Assembly (NCBI RefSeq): GCF_000012485.1
Contig: NC_007512.1
Location: 559,001-623,000, forward strand
Direction of reading: 5' to 3'
Source of the DNA: Pelodictyon luteolum DSM 273
GTDB taxonomy: Bacteria > Bacteroidota > Chlorobiia > Chlorobiales > Chlorobiaceae
DNA length: 64,000 bases
The notes under the pieces were generated by a model, which was given only the letters and a program-made list of their open reading frames with translations, did no database searches and was not told the origin of the DNA. Made by a program: the position numbers and the translations under genes. Positions 44,263 through 53,524 of the stretch are shown in pieces (the stretch's first letter is position 1; each line of letters begins with the position of its first letter).

Positions 44263-47200
44263 TGGGCCATCTTCTGCTTTTCTGTACGATACTCTTCGAT
44301 GCTGAGGTTTCGCAGCTCGGAGTTCCGGCCATCCTTGTTCTGCACAAACCCGACGCTGGAGACGAAGGGTTCAATGATGTGGATTTTCTGCAGCGGGGTG
44401 ACGATGAGCAACTGCAGGTTGAGCTGGGCGAAGAGTTTCAGCCCGTAATGGGCAGATTCGTCAGACCCGCGTCCGAAGGCTTCGTCGATGACCACGAAGC
44501 GGAAGGAACGGGATCGCACCTCTCCCCATTCGAGACCGAACTGATAGGCGAGGCTGGCTGCAAGCACCGTATAGGCAAGTTTCTCCTTCTGTCCGCCCGA
44601 TTTACCGCCCGAGTCGGCATAGTGCTCATGTTCGCTATCATCCTCCCTCCATCGTTCGCTTGCTGCAAACACAAACCAGTTACGGACGTCGGTCACTTTT
44701 TCCCTCCAGCGGCGGTCAAGTTCGCTGTACTCATCGCGTCCACGGAAACGGTCGATGATCCGGCGAACCTGGAGAAACTTGGCTTCGGAGTATTCGCTGT
44801 CCGAGCCGGTGAGAGCTCCTTCGGTGCAGCTCCGCAGCTCTGTCTGGAACTCGCGGATGTCGGCATCCAGGTTCATCTCCGCTTCGAGGAGGATGTAGCG
44901 GCCGGGATTGTAGTCGATTTTTGTGAGCGATTCATTGATGCGTCCGATGCGTTCCTTGATGGTTTCTCGTTCACGTGCAAGCTGGGACTGGAAGTTGGCC
45001 ACTTCGCGGATGGTGTTCTCGTTGAGCAGATCCTTGAAGCGCACTTCAAAGCGCGGCAAATCGTCAGCACGGAGATTGCCGAGCATTGAGCGGTACTCAT
45101 CGGCCGAGGCTATGTTGACATCGACCTCACGGGTCTCAAGTTTCCATTTCTCGTTATACTCGGTCATCAGGCGGATTATCTTGTCGTTCAGGCGCCTGAT
45201 TTTGTTGTCTTCAGCATCGATTTTCGACTGCAGCCAGTCGCGCATGTCGCGTTCGCAGTTATCGCACGATTCGATGGTGATGGCACGGTTTTCCGTCATC
45301 TCCAGCCGCAGCGATTCAAGGCGGGGGAAGCGTTCCGCAGATTCCGGAACAGCTTCGTTCAGGCATTGCCCGGCCTGTTCTGCGAGTTCCTTCGCATCGC
45401 TGATTTTCTGCTCGGTTTTTGCGTGCCTGCTTTTGCGCTCGTTGAGTTGGCGCTCGGTCTCACGGAGTTCCTGCTCAACCTCCTGGAGCTGCAGGGTGAG
45501 GGTTCGGAGGATGTCGGACGTGCTCTCCAGTTCCCGCTTTTCGGCTTCGAGCCGGGCGATGGCGACCGCCACCGGCTGCCAGTCGAGTTCATGAAAGTCG
45601 GAATACTCGTCGAGGCGCGAGAGGATGGCCAGGCGTTCCTTCAGGGCGGTCTGCTCCTGCCGGAGTGCTTTCATCCGGCTGTTCAGCTCGCCAAGGCAGT
45701 CGTTTTTTTGACGGGCATTCTCTTCGAGCACGGTGATCTTGGCGGCGTTGCTCCAGCCGAGTACAAATCGGCTGCGGTCGTCGAGGCGGTGGCGGTCATC
45801 TTTTTCGTGGCGTTCACCCGCCATCTTGACCTGTCCGGCCATCGTAATCGCCTTTTTCTCACGTCGGAACATCTCTTGACTGTCGCAGCAGACCACGTCG
45901 AAACGGCGGTTTATCTCCCCTTCGAGCCATTCAAAGTGGGGGGAGTCTGCCTTAATCATGAGTTTATGCGGCAGGGTGGCGGGGCCGGGGGGCATTGTTT
46001 CGCTGCGGGACGGTGTGCGCACCCGGAAGTAGACGAGACGACCCTTGAGGTGGGTGCAATCAACCCATTCGGCGACGGATGCGTAGTAGCGGTCGGGAAC
46101 GAGCAGCGAGAGTGCGAAGTTGCGCAGCAGGCGTTCGATGGCCCCTTCCCATCCGTTCTCCTCCTGGCGCACCTGAAGAAGTTCTCCCGCAAATGGCATC
46201 TCATTTTCGTCGATGCCCAGCGCCCGGCAGAGGTCGCGTCGCATTGCAATCTGCCTGTCGTCGATATTGTTTGTGCGAGCCTTCAGGCTCTCGATTTCAG
46301 CCATCAGCTCCCGGTATTCCTGTTCTTCGCGGGTGAGGGTGACTCCCAGCTCGTTCAGCTCGTTCTGTATCCTTGCTTCCTGTCCGGCTGCGTTTTCGCG
46401 CATGGTTACCTGCAGGGTGCGCTTATGGAGGAACTCCTCGAGGCTGCTGGCGGGTGTTTCGCCGAGCGGCTTGAGCAGCTCAGCATAGCGGGTGGCTTTG
46501 AGCTTTTTATGTTCGAGTTCGCCCTGCTTCATGCGGATGTCGGAGGCGATGCTCTCGATTCGGTCGCCCCCGCTCTCTCTGATGGTGAGCCGGAGACTGC
46601 GATCCCGCTCCTGTTGTTCGAGTCGCTCTGCTTCGAGGCGCCTGAGGGAGCTCTCATGGCGAACGAGTTCTTCTTCGAGCGAGGTGAGGCGGTGGTGGAG
46701 CAGGTCGAGCTTGAGGGTCGCGAACCAGGGGCGCAGGGTTTCACGGCAGCCGCGCAACTCTTCGTTGGAGGCGGAGAGCTCCCTGTGCCGGTTGCAGTCC
46801 TCAACGAGCGGATCGAGCATCGAGATCTGCTGTTTAGCCTTGAGCACGGCTTCGTGTGCGCGCTTGAGGTCTTCGAAGTGGTTGATGAGGGCTGCGATGC
46901 GGGGCTCGACGTCGAAGGGTTCGAGCATGTGGGTGCGCACGAAGTCGGTTAGGTTTCCAACCGATTTGAGCGAGACGGTCTGATGGAACAGCTCCAGCGC
47001 CTGGTCGTTGTCGATGCCGAAACGGCGGCGGAACCAGGATCCGTATTTCGGGAAGCTGTCGAACAGCTCGACGCCTCCCGCTTTCAGTCTCTTGCGCAGG
47101 GCGGTGATCTCCGGGCCGAAGCCGGAAAAGTCGATTGCGATGGAGAGGTCGCGTTCGGCTGCCGCATAGATGCGCGCGGGCGGGCCGGAGGGATCCTTCA

Positions 47201-47624
47201 TCCAGAATACCTGGGCAAGGGTCACGGTCTTGTCATAGCCTTCGTTCCGGAAGACGCCGAGCACCACCGAGTAGGCGCTGCTGTCGCGAAGGGCGACTGG
47301 TTTGGCGCCACCGCCAAGTGACTCCTGTCGCTCCGATTTGTAGAAGCCGAGCACATACGACCGGAGTGAGCGCTCCCGGATATCGGCACCGGCAGCTTTG
47401 TTGTAGATAATGCGCTGGCTCGGGACGAGCAGCGTGGTGAGGGCGTCGACCAGGGTCGATTTGCCTGAGCCGATGTCTCCGGTGAGGAGCCCGTTCAGTC
47501 CATCGAGCCGGAGCGTCCAGACGCGGCTGTCGAAGGTACCCCAGTTGAACACCTCGATCCGCTGGAGGCGGAAACCTGCGAGTCGGTCGTCTGAGATGAA
47601 TCCCAGTTCAAGTGCTTCAGCCAT
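44259..47624 (-). CDS. jetC: Wadjet system SMC-like ATPase JetC
   Basis: 1121 residues, MukB/SbcC-like. N-terminal Walker A GDIGSGKST at ~49-57, then long coiled coils (~280-480 and ~690-960) around a hinge-like segment, and a C-terminal head with signature SGGKSGGQKEKLAYTVLA and Walker B FRFVVIDEAFGRGSDES. Uses ATP to extrude DNA loops; circular plasmids are recognised and passed to JetD. I start at 47624 (MAEALELGFISDDRL); the frame stays open 50 codons upstream into jetB without homology. It overlaps jetB by 8 bp and jetD by 4 bp. Confidence 0.94.
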   Translation of the reverse strand: MAEALELGFISDDRLAGFRLQRIEVFNWGTFDSRVWTLRLDGLNGLLTGDIGSGKSTLVDALTTLLVPSQRIIYNKAAGADIRERSLRSYVLGFYKSERQESLGGGAKPVALRDSSAYSVVLGVFRNEGYDKTVTLAQVFWMKDPSGPPARIYAAAERDLSIAIDFSGFGPEITALRKRLKAGGVELFDSFPKYGSWFRRRFGIDNDQALELFHQTVSLKSVGNLTDFVRTHMLEPFDVEPRIAALINHFEDLKRAHEAVLKAKQQISMLDPLVEDCNRHRELSASNEELRGCRETLRPWFATLKLDLLHHRLTSLEEELVRHESSLRRLEAERLEQQERDRSLRLTIRESGGDRIESIASDIRMKQGELEHKKLKATRYAELLKPLGETPASSLEEFLHKRTLQVTMRENAAGQEARIQNELNELGVTLTREEQEYRELMAEIESLKARTNNIDDRQIAMRRDLCRALGIDENEMPFAGELLQVRQEENGWEGAIERLLRNFALSLLVPDRYYASVAEWVDCTHLKGRLVYFRVRTPSRSETMPPGPATLPHKLMIKADSPHFEWLEGEINRRFDVVCCDSQEMFRREKKAITMAGQVKMAGERHEKDDRHRLDDRSRFVLGWSNAAKITVLEENARQKNDCLGELNSRMKALRQEQTALKERLAILSRLDEYSDFHELDWQPVAVAIARLEAEKRELESTSDILRTLTLQLQEVEQELRETERQLNERKSRHAKTEQKISDAKELAEQAGQCLNEAVPESAERFPRLESLRLEMTENRAITIESCDNCERDMRDWLQSKIDAEDNKIRRLNDKIIRLMTEYNEKWKLETREVDVNIASADEYRSMLGNLRADDLPRFEVRFKDLLNENTIREVANFQSQLARERETIKERIGRINESLTKIDYNPGRYILLEAEMNLDADIREFQTELRSCTEGALTGSDSEYSEAKFLQVRRIIDRFRGRDEYSELDRRWREKVTDVRNWFVFAASERWREDDSEHEHYADSGGKSGGQKEKLAYTVLAASLAYQFGLEWGEVRSRSFRFVVIDEAFGRGSDESAHYGLKLFAQLNLQLLIVTPLQKIHIIEPFVSSVGFVQNKDGRNSELRNLSIEEYRTEKQKMAQ

Positions 47625-48252
47625 CCGTTTCCTCCGTAGATTTTCCGCTGAGTTGGCGGTACTCGTCGAGTCGGCGGTCGAAATCGGCCAGCCACTGTGC
47701 ATCGACAAAGGCTTTGATGATGCGCCGTACCTCAATCGTCTGTTTGTCGTTTCGCAGGCGCCGGATGAACCCAAGCTCGGCGATCTTGTTCAGGGATGCA
47801 TCAACCTGGTCGATAAGCTTCACCTCATTGCTCCCTGCCGGGAGGAAGATACGGATCAGCTCGACCACCTCCTCGCGTGAGAGGATCAGGCGGGTGTCCC
47901 CACCGCCAGCATCGGATTCGGCGAGTTTCTTGCGCAGGAGCGCGAGCAGGAGGCTGACCGGGTAGGAGAGCTGTCGCCGGGCCACCAGGCGCGGCATGGA
48001 GTCCTGACTCTCCTCTTCACCCGCCGCGCGGGACCTCAGGAAGGCATAGCCCTCTGCTTCGTCGAGTATCAGTTCGAGGCCGAGCACCGAAATGTAATCG
48101 CGTACGCCTGCCTGCATGTTCAGCAGCGCGTTCCAGAGTGCAGTGTTCTCCTCCTCGTAGAGGACTCCTTTGAGCAGGGTGACCACCAGGGGCGAAAGCT
48201 CCTCGGGCGCTGTTGCCGGCCGCGGGGTTTGGGCGTCTATGGGAGTTGTCAT
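47617..48252 (-). CDS. jetB: Wadjet system subunit JetB (MukE-like, DUF4194)
   Basis: 211 residues. A poorly conserved N-terminus leads to LSPLVVTLLKGVLYEEENTALWNALLNMQAGVRDYISVLGLELILDEAEGYAFLR and tandem winged-helix character (ARRQLSYPVSLLLALLRKKLAES; LSREEVVELIRIFLPA; IDQVDASLNKIAELGFIRRL). This is the DUF4194/MukE-like kite subunit that binds the JetA kleisin. ATG at 48252 shares one base with the jetA stop. Confidence 0.92.
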   Translation of the reverse strand: MTTPIDAQTPRPATAPEELSPLVVTLLKGVLYEEENTALWNALLNMQAGVRDYISVLGLELILDEAEGYAFLRSRAAGEEESQDSMPRLVARRQLSYPVSLLLALLRKKLAESDAGGGDTRLILSREEVVELIRIFLPAGSNEVKLIDQVDASLNKIAELGFIRRLRNDKQTIEVRRIIKAFVDAQWLADFDRRLDEYRQLSGKSTEETDG

Positions 48253-49700
48253 TAGTCGTTGCGTACAAAGATGATTCTTGGTAGTGTTGCCCGTCGCATA
48301 AAACCGTTTTCACCTTCCCATTCAATCCGCTCTTCAACCTCATCGTCTACTGCCGTACGGGGCCACTCTCCGGCGATCTGGAGGTAGGTGACCAGCTCGG
48401 CCAGCCCGTGTTGAAGGGGATGGAGGGCGATCAGCTCGCCGAGGCCGATCTGCTTTTGTTCCTGAAGCGCCTTGCGGATGTTGCCCGTCAGTTCTGCGCG
48501 GTCGATGATTACCTGTGCGTAGAGGGCGGCAGTGTCGATTTCAGCATCTCCCGCCTCAAGCGCAATGCCTTCGATTACCGGTTTGAAGGGCGGGCGGTAC
48601 AGCGGTCGTTCAAACGGCAGTTCGATCGAGGCTGAGGCATCGGCAATGGGCATGAAGCTTCCTTCGGGCATCTGTCCATTGAGGCCGAGAGCACTGCTTT
48701 CGATGTCGTGCAGGATATCCATTATACGGCGGTTTTCGAGCCAAGCCTTGTCATCGAGGAACTTGCGCAACTGTCCGGAGAGGCGGGCTACAGTGCGCTG
48801 GGTGTGCTCGCCCGCTTCGAGCCAGTCGTAGTGCACCCGCTTCAGGCGGGGTTCGGGATGCATCTCCACTACTGGCGGAAGGTTCAGCACCTCGTCAAGC
48901 AGGACGCTCAGTTCTTCCTGACGTGACTGCGACATCAGGAACCCCCAGAAGGCCCGGAAGCTTTTGCCCTGGTCAGAGTCGGCAATGGCATCGCGCTGTC
49001 CCATGATCTCTTCAAGCAGAGCTCCCTTGCTTCCTTCCCAGAGAGCGATGCGCTCCCGCACACGCCGGTCGAGCGTACGGAAATTCTGCTCCACCTCGCG
49101 GAAGTCGGTCAGCAGCTCGCGTGCCAGCTGCAGGAACTGCTGGAAGCGATCCTTGAGCGCCGTGTCATCAAGCAGGGAGATGTCTCCGGCATGGATGCGG
49201 GCAATCTCCCCATCGATCTCTTCGCGGCGCCGGTTCAGCTCGGCGATTCGCAGCTCCGGATCGGCCTGGCTGCCGGTGCTCATCTGACGCAACAGCTCGA
49301 AGAGGGTCAGGAGGCGGGATTCGGTGCCGACGAAGGCGCGTTCGGAAAGGCTTTCCAGCCAGGCCAGAGCCTTTTCGGTGGCAGGGGTCACATCGTAATG
49401 AGGTTCGTCCTCTCCGACTGGATAGAACTTTCTCAACCACCCCTTGTCATTCTCCGCCCAATCGTTCAGATAGCTCTGTGCAGAGCCGGGATACGCTGTG
49501 TCTCCAAGCTGACGGCGAAGCGCGAAGAGTTCGTCCTCAAGCTGTTCGACAAGGTCGGCCTCTGAGAGGGTGCGCACATTGGGCGCAATGAATGCCCGGT
49601 GCAGGAACGATGATACCAAAGGCGCATGCTGCGCCCGCAACAGGCGCCAGGCCGGATGGTTCTGGCGGAGCAGATCGAGGGTGGTATAGTCGAGAGCCAT
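48252..49700 (-). CDS. jetA: Wadjet system kleisin JetA (MukF-like, DUF3375)
   Basis: 482 residues of DUF3375. N-terminal helical winged domain (YTTLDLLRQNHPAWRLLRAQHAPLVSSFLHRAFI), a coiled-coil middle (IAELNRRREEIDGEIARIHAG; LLTDFREVEQNFRTLDRRVRERI) and a C-terminal winged part. It is the kleisin joining two JetC heads. First gene of the four-gene operon: jetA/jetB share 1 bp, jetB/jetC overlap 8 bp, jetC/jetD overlap 4 bp, so translation is coupled through all four. Base composition is closer to the core genome than that of the AbiE section. Confidence 0.93.
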   Translation of the reverse strand: MALDYTTLDLLRQNHPAWRLLRAQHAPLVSSFLHRAFIAPNVRTLSEADLVEQLEDELFALRRQLGDTAYPGSAQSYLNDWAENDKGWLRKFYPVGEDEPHYDVTPATEKALAWLESLSERAFVGTESRLLTLFELLRQMSTGSQADPELRIAELNRRREEIDGEIARIHAGDISLLDDTALKDRFQQFLQLARELLTDFREVEQNFRTLDRRVRERIALWEGSKGALLEEIMGQRDAIADSDQGKSFRAFWGFLMSQSRQEELSVLLDEVLNLPPVVEMHPEPRLKRVHYDWLEAGEHTQRTVARLSGQLRKFLDDKAWLENRRIMDILHDIESSALGLNGQMPEGSFMPIADASASIELPFERPLYRPPFKPVIEGIALEAGDAEIDTAALYAQVIIDRAELTGNIRKALQEQKQIGLGELIALHPLQHGLAELVTYLQIAGEWPRTAVDDEVEERIEWEGENGFMRRATLPRIIFVRND

Positions 49701-50212
49701 CAGCGCATCTCAAAGCTTTCCGTCAACAAAAAGCGTGAGTGTCGCCCGCCTTTTCCGGTGATACTATGGATGACGTATGGTGACGAATACATGAGGAAAA
49801 AGGGGAATTGGTTGCATATGCCGCAGCCGCAGGCGTTCATTCAGGATCAACCTGACATAAGCAGCGTACACTGTATTATATAACACTATTTTCCGGTTTG
49901 ATTCTGAACTTAAAAAGCATGGCTTCAACAGCTTGAAACGTTTGCCGATAGAGCCGGCCGGGATGGACAGGTCTGCCGCCGGGAGGATCCGGGGGATATC
50001 TGGGGGAACTTGTATCCACTGGTCCGGGAGCTGCCGCCCGGTCATTGCGTGATCATTCCGGACATGGGCGGCACCCTGACTTGCCGTCCATCGGGTGATG
50101 GTGATCCACTCTGCCATCAGATAAGTCCGGAAAAGCAACGAAGCGTGTCCCTGTGCGTGTTTCTGTCCCGAACTAGCTCCCCTGACGGCCCCTTGTTCGT
50201 CCTGCTTCGTCC
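49701..50212. other. Intergenic region upstream of jetA
   Basis: About 510 bp between the jetA start and the end of the aldolase gene. On the minus strand a TATAAT (49875-49880) in an AT-rich patch could be a -10 box for the Wadjet operon; the -35 is not clear. No RNA gene is seen; a 182-codon minus-strand frame running into the aldolase gene has no coding character. Confidence 0.4.
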
Positions 50213-51220
50213 TTACTCGATATATTCTCCCCGACGGGCCATGGCGTTGCTGCGGGAGCGGTGCAGGAGGGTTGTCTGTGCGGCCTCCCTCTGGGCGTCC
50301 TCCCCGTTCCACTGTGCCATGGCTGTCTGCTGGATGGCGCGGGCGAAGGAGAAGGAGAGCGCCCAGGGCGCGGTCTGGCGATAGCGTTCGTTGATTGCGC
50401 TGAGGCGGGCTGAGGCCAGCTGGCCAGGCTGGCCTCCGGAGAGGAAGGCGATGACGGGAACGGCTGCGGGTACGGTGCGCAGCATGCAGCGCAGGGTGGC
50501 GTCAGCCTCCTCCATGATGGTATTCTGTATGGGGCAGCCGAGGGCGGGAAGCACCATGCTGGTTTTCAGTACCGTTCCCTCAAGCAGCACCCTCTGGTGG
50601 ACAAGACTGCTGAATACCTCCCGGAGCACCACTTCAGTCACCTCTTCGCATTGATCCATCGTATGCGTCCCCTCCATCAGGACTTCCGGCTCTACTACGG
50701 GGACCAGCCCCGCCTCCTGCGCCAGCGCGGCATATCGTGCCAGAGCGTGCGCGTTGGCTTCGATGCACCCACGGGTGGGGATGCCCTCTGCGATGGTGAT
50801 GACCGCACGCCATTTGGCGAACCGTGCGCCCGCTTCGCGGTACTTTTCAAGCCGTTCGCGCAGTCCGTCAAGGCCTTCGGTGATTTTTTCTCCCGGATGC
50901 AGCGCCATGGCTTTTGCTCTTTCGTCCACCTTGATGCCGGGGATAATGCCTGCCTCCCGGAGCACTTCGACGATAGGCTGTCCTGCTGCAGTCTTTTGCC
51001 GGATGGTTTCCTCAAAAAGGATTGCGCCCGAAATGAAGTCGCCTATGCCGGGGCTCGTGGCGATCAGTTCCCGCCACTGCCGCCGTTTTTCCTCAGTCTC
51101 CTCAATGCCCAGTATGGCGAAACGCCGGTTGCAGGTCGGCACGCTTTCATCCATCGCCAGAATGCCTTTGTCGCCGGCGGCAAGTGCCCGGGCGGTTTCC
51201 TTGAGTGTTTCGCTGTCCAT
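50213..51220 (-). CDS. Class I fructose-bisphosphate aldolase
   Basis: 335 residues. LAAGDKGILAMDESVPTCNRRF at the N-terminus, PVVEPEVLMEGTHTMDQC, and LEGTVLKTSMVLP with the Schiff-base Lys, as in eukaryote-type class I aldolases; ends near LSFSFARAIQQTAMAQWNGE. It works in gluconeogenesis and glycolysis without a metal ion. ATG at 51220 follows GGAG at good spacing; the open frame upstream to 51358 is not homologous. Confidence 0.93.
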   Translation of the reverse strand: MDSETLKETARALAAGDKGILAMDESVPTCNRRFAILGIEETEEKRRQWRELIATSPGIGDFISGAILFEETIRQKTAAGQPIVEVLREAGIIPGIKVDERAKAMALHPGEKITEGLDGLRERLEKYREAGARFAKWRAVITIAEGIPTRGCIEANAHALARYAALAQEAGLVPVVEPEVLMEGTHTMDQCEEVTEVVLREVFSSLVHQRVLLEGTVLKTSMVLPALGCPIQNTIMEEADATLRCMLRTVPAAVPVIAFLSGGQPGQLASARLSAINERYRQTAPWALSFSFARAIQQTAMAQWNGEDAQREAAQTTLLHRSRSNAMARRGEYIE

Positions 51221-51429
51221 GTTCGTTCTCCGTTGAAGGATTTCGGTCGCCTCTGGAGGGGATGGGTCGAGTACAAACGCAATCGGCAGGACCTCCAAAA
51301 AGTTGCAGGCCTCCCGAGAGGAGCGCTTGCAGGAGAGGGGACGGTGCGCTATACTCACTTAAACACCCTGCAGCAGACTCATTCTGCCTGCACGGGGGAT
51401 TTCCAGAAAAGCAATGGTTGTGAGGGGTG

Positions 51430-53262
51430 ATGAAGAAAGGACGAGAACGCAGCGGAATGTTCCGGGCATGGTCATTGGTTCTGCTGCTTGCATTGAGCGG
51501 TATCGTACCGGCGGCCTGGAGCGCACTCCATGCAGCGGGTCCCGCCGATCCCTCAAGCGCGTTCCGGCTTCGGGGGGAACTGCTTCGAAATGGCTCAGTC
51601 AGTCTCCGGTGGGAGATTGCTGAAGGCTACAAGCTATACGGTGACCAGGTGCGTCTGGAGGTTGACAGCGGATCAGTCTCAATGACCCCTCCGGTACTGC
51701 CTGAGGGAGAGCAGGCTCTGGATCCCCTTACCGGTGAGGCCGCAGCCGTGTATCACGACTCCCTCCGACTCACGGTGCCCTTTACCGCTACGGGAAGCCC
51801 GTTCGTTCTCAGGGTATGGCATCAGGGCTGCGCCGATGAGGGGATCTGTTACCCTCCGGCTGCGACCCTGTTCCGCATTGATCCCGAAAAGCCGGGTCCA
51901 CTTCGCGCAGAGGCCGGCAGTGCGGGGTTCGGGGTACTTCCCGCGTCCCCGTCCGCATCTTTCGAGCCGCCTTCCGACACTGCGCCCTCACCCGTCATGG
52001 CAACCCTCATGGAAGGGTCGCTGTGGAAGATCGGCGCGGTGTTTTTCGTCTTCGGCCTCCTGCTCTCCTTAACGCCCTGCATCCTGCCGATGCTGCCGAT
52101 CCTCTCCTCCATCATCGCCGGTGAGGCGTCTCCTTCGCGCTCGCGGGGTCTTCTGCTCGCTCTCGTCTACAGTGCCGGTATGGCTGTGGTCTATACGGGT
52201 ATGGGCGTCGCTGCCGGTCTTGCCGGCGAAGGGCTTGCCGGGTTCCTGCAGCAGCCGCCGGTGCTGCTGGGTTTTGCGTTCCTGCTCATCCTGCTTTCGC
52301 TTTCCATGTTCGACCTCTACCAGCTCCAGATACCGGCTTCCCTCCAGAAACGGCTTAACAGTGCGTCGGTTACATTGAAAGGGGGGCGGTTTCCGGGAGT
52401 GTTCCTGATGGGTGCGATCTCGGCGCTCGTGATCGGTCCATGCGTCGCCGCACCGCTTGCCGGGACTCTGATCTTCATCAGCCAGACGGGAGACCTGCTC
52501 CTCGGCGGCATGGCGCTTTTTTCGATGGCAGCGGGCATGAGTGTCCCTCTCCTCCTGCTCGGTCTTTCGGCAGGGTTCCTTCTTCCGCGGGCCGGCGGGT
52601 GGATGGTCGCCGTCAAATACCTGTTCGGCATCCTTCTCATCGCCGTAGCCATCAACATGGCCTCTCCCGTTCTTCCTCCGCCGGCAGTCATGACAGCCTG
52701 GGCCATGCTTCTGGTACTTGCAGCCTATTTCCTTGGCGTTTTCCAGCGCTCCGGGGGAAATGCTTCTTCACTGAACCTTGCTGGAAGGGCAACCGGGTTC
52801 TTATGCCTGCTTCTTGCCGCAGTCATGGTGTTCGGGGCCGCGACAGGCGCAAGGAGCCCGGGCGATCTCTTGAGGGTGCTTGGCGGTACTGCTGTTGATG
52901 GCCGCCAGCCGGCGCTGCAGTTCCTGATGATCAGCTCCGATGCTGAACTCGATCGTGAACTCCGTGATGCCGACCGTCCCGTGATGCTTGACTTCTCGGC
53001 TGACTGGTGCGTCTCATGCAGGGAGCTTGAGCATATCACCTTCCGCGATCCGGAGGTGGCAGCTGCACTCGGCCGGATGAGGCTTCTCAGGGTCGACGTG
53101 ACCAGGCACACGCCTGAAGACCGTCGGCTCATGAAGCGGTTCGGGGTGTTCGGGCCGCCGGCACTGGTGTTTTTCGATTCGAAGGGCAGGGAGCTGTCGG
53201 GCCTGCGGGTGGATGGGTTCATCGCTCCGAAGGACCTCCTGGAGCTGATCCGGAGGCCCTGA
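51430..53262 (+). CDS. dsbD: Thiol:disulfide interchange protein DsbD
   Basis: 610 residues carrying electrons from cytosolic thioredoxin to periplasmic disulfides. Domains: signal peptide, N-terminal immunoglobulin-like domain with QGCADEGICYPP Cys pair (~120-133), eight transmembrane helices (~200-470) with the redox Cys in LTPCILPMLPIL and GPCVAAPLAGTL, and a C-terminal thioredoxin domain with DWCVSCRELE. The start may be ATG 51430 (GAGGGG close upstream), a GTG one codon before, or ATG 51457 directly before the hydrophobic signal core. Confidence 0.93.
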   Translation: MKKGRERSGMFRAWSLVLLLALSGIVPAAWSALHAAGPADPSSAFRLRGELLRNGSVSLRWEIAEGYKLYGDQVRLEVDSGSVSMTPPVLPEGEQALDPLTGEAAAVYHDSLRLTVPFTATGSPFVLRVWHQGCADEGICYPPAATLFRIDPEKPGPLRAEAGSAGFGVLPASPSASFEPPSDTAPSPVMATLMEGSLWKIGAVFFVFGLLLSLTPCILPMLPILSSIIAGEASPSRSRGLLLALVYSAGMAVVYTGMGVAAGLAGEGLAGFLQQPPVLLGFAFLLILLSLSMFDLYQLQIPASLQKRLNSASVTLKGGRFPGVFLMGAISALVIGPCVAAPLAGTLIFISQTGDLLLGGMALFSMAAGMSVPLLLLGLSAGFLLPRAGGWMVAVKYLFGILLIAVAINMASPVLPPPAVMTAWAMLLVLAAYFLGVFQRSGGNASSLNLAGRATGFLCLLLAAVMVFGAATGARSPGDLLRVLGGTAVDGRQPALQFLMISSDAELDRELRDADRPVMLDFSADWCVSCRELEHITFRDPEVAAALGRMRLLRVDVTRHTPEDRRLMKRFGVFGPPALVFFDSKGRELSGLRVDGFIAPKDLLELIRRP

Positions 53263-53270
53263 AAAGCAAA

Positions 53271-53297
53271 AAAGCCCAGGAGATGGTCCATGGGCCC
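53271..53297. terminator. Hairpin after dsbD
   Basis: GCCCAGGA/TCCaTGGGC stem just past the dsbD stop. The A-run lies on its left, so a T-run follows the stem only when read on the minus strand; on the plus strand it lacks one. It may shield dsbD from antisense transcription or act weakly for dsbD. Confidence 0.35.
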
Positions 53298-53524
53298 TTC
53301 TGCCGGCCGGGAAGAGCCCAGCCTATAGGTAAAATGTTACGGGAAATTTCCCGATTACGCAAATCCATTATTCATAATTGTTAACTTTTTTTGCTCCGCT
53401 GTCCATCGGCGTGGCGGGTCTTCATGGGCGGAGGCCCCTGAGCATTCATTTGCTTATTTTTGCTGAAGTCTGGTGTAATCTTATTAACTTCAACAACATT
53501 GAAAAACATATAACGATTTACGAA

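Noticed and set aside
45366-46952. 528-codon open frame antisense to jetC
   Set aside because: Shadow of GC-rich coding sequence; jetC has full family motifs on the other strand, and this frame has no recognisable domain.
49764-50312. 182-codon minus-strand frame in the gap before jetA
   Set aside because: Overlaps the aldolase gene's 3' end by 100 bp, has low-complexity Arg/Gly/Pro content and no ribosome-binding site or homology.
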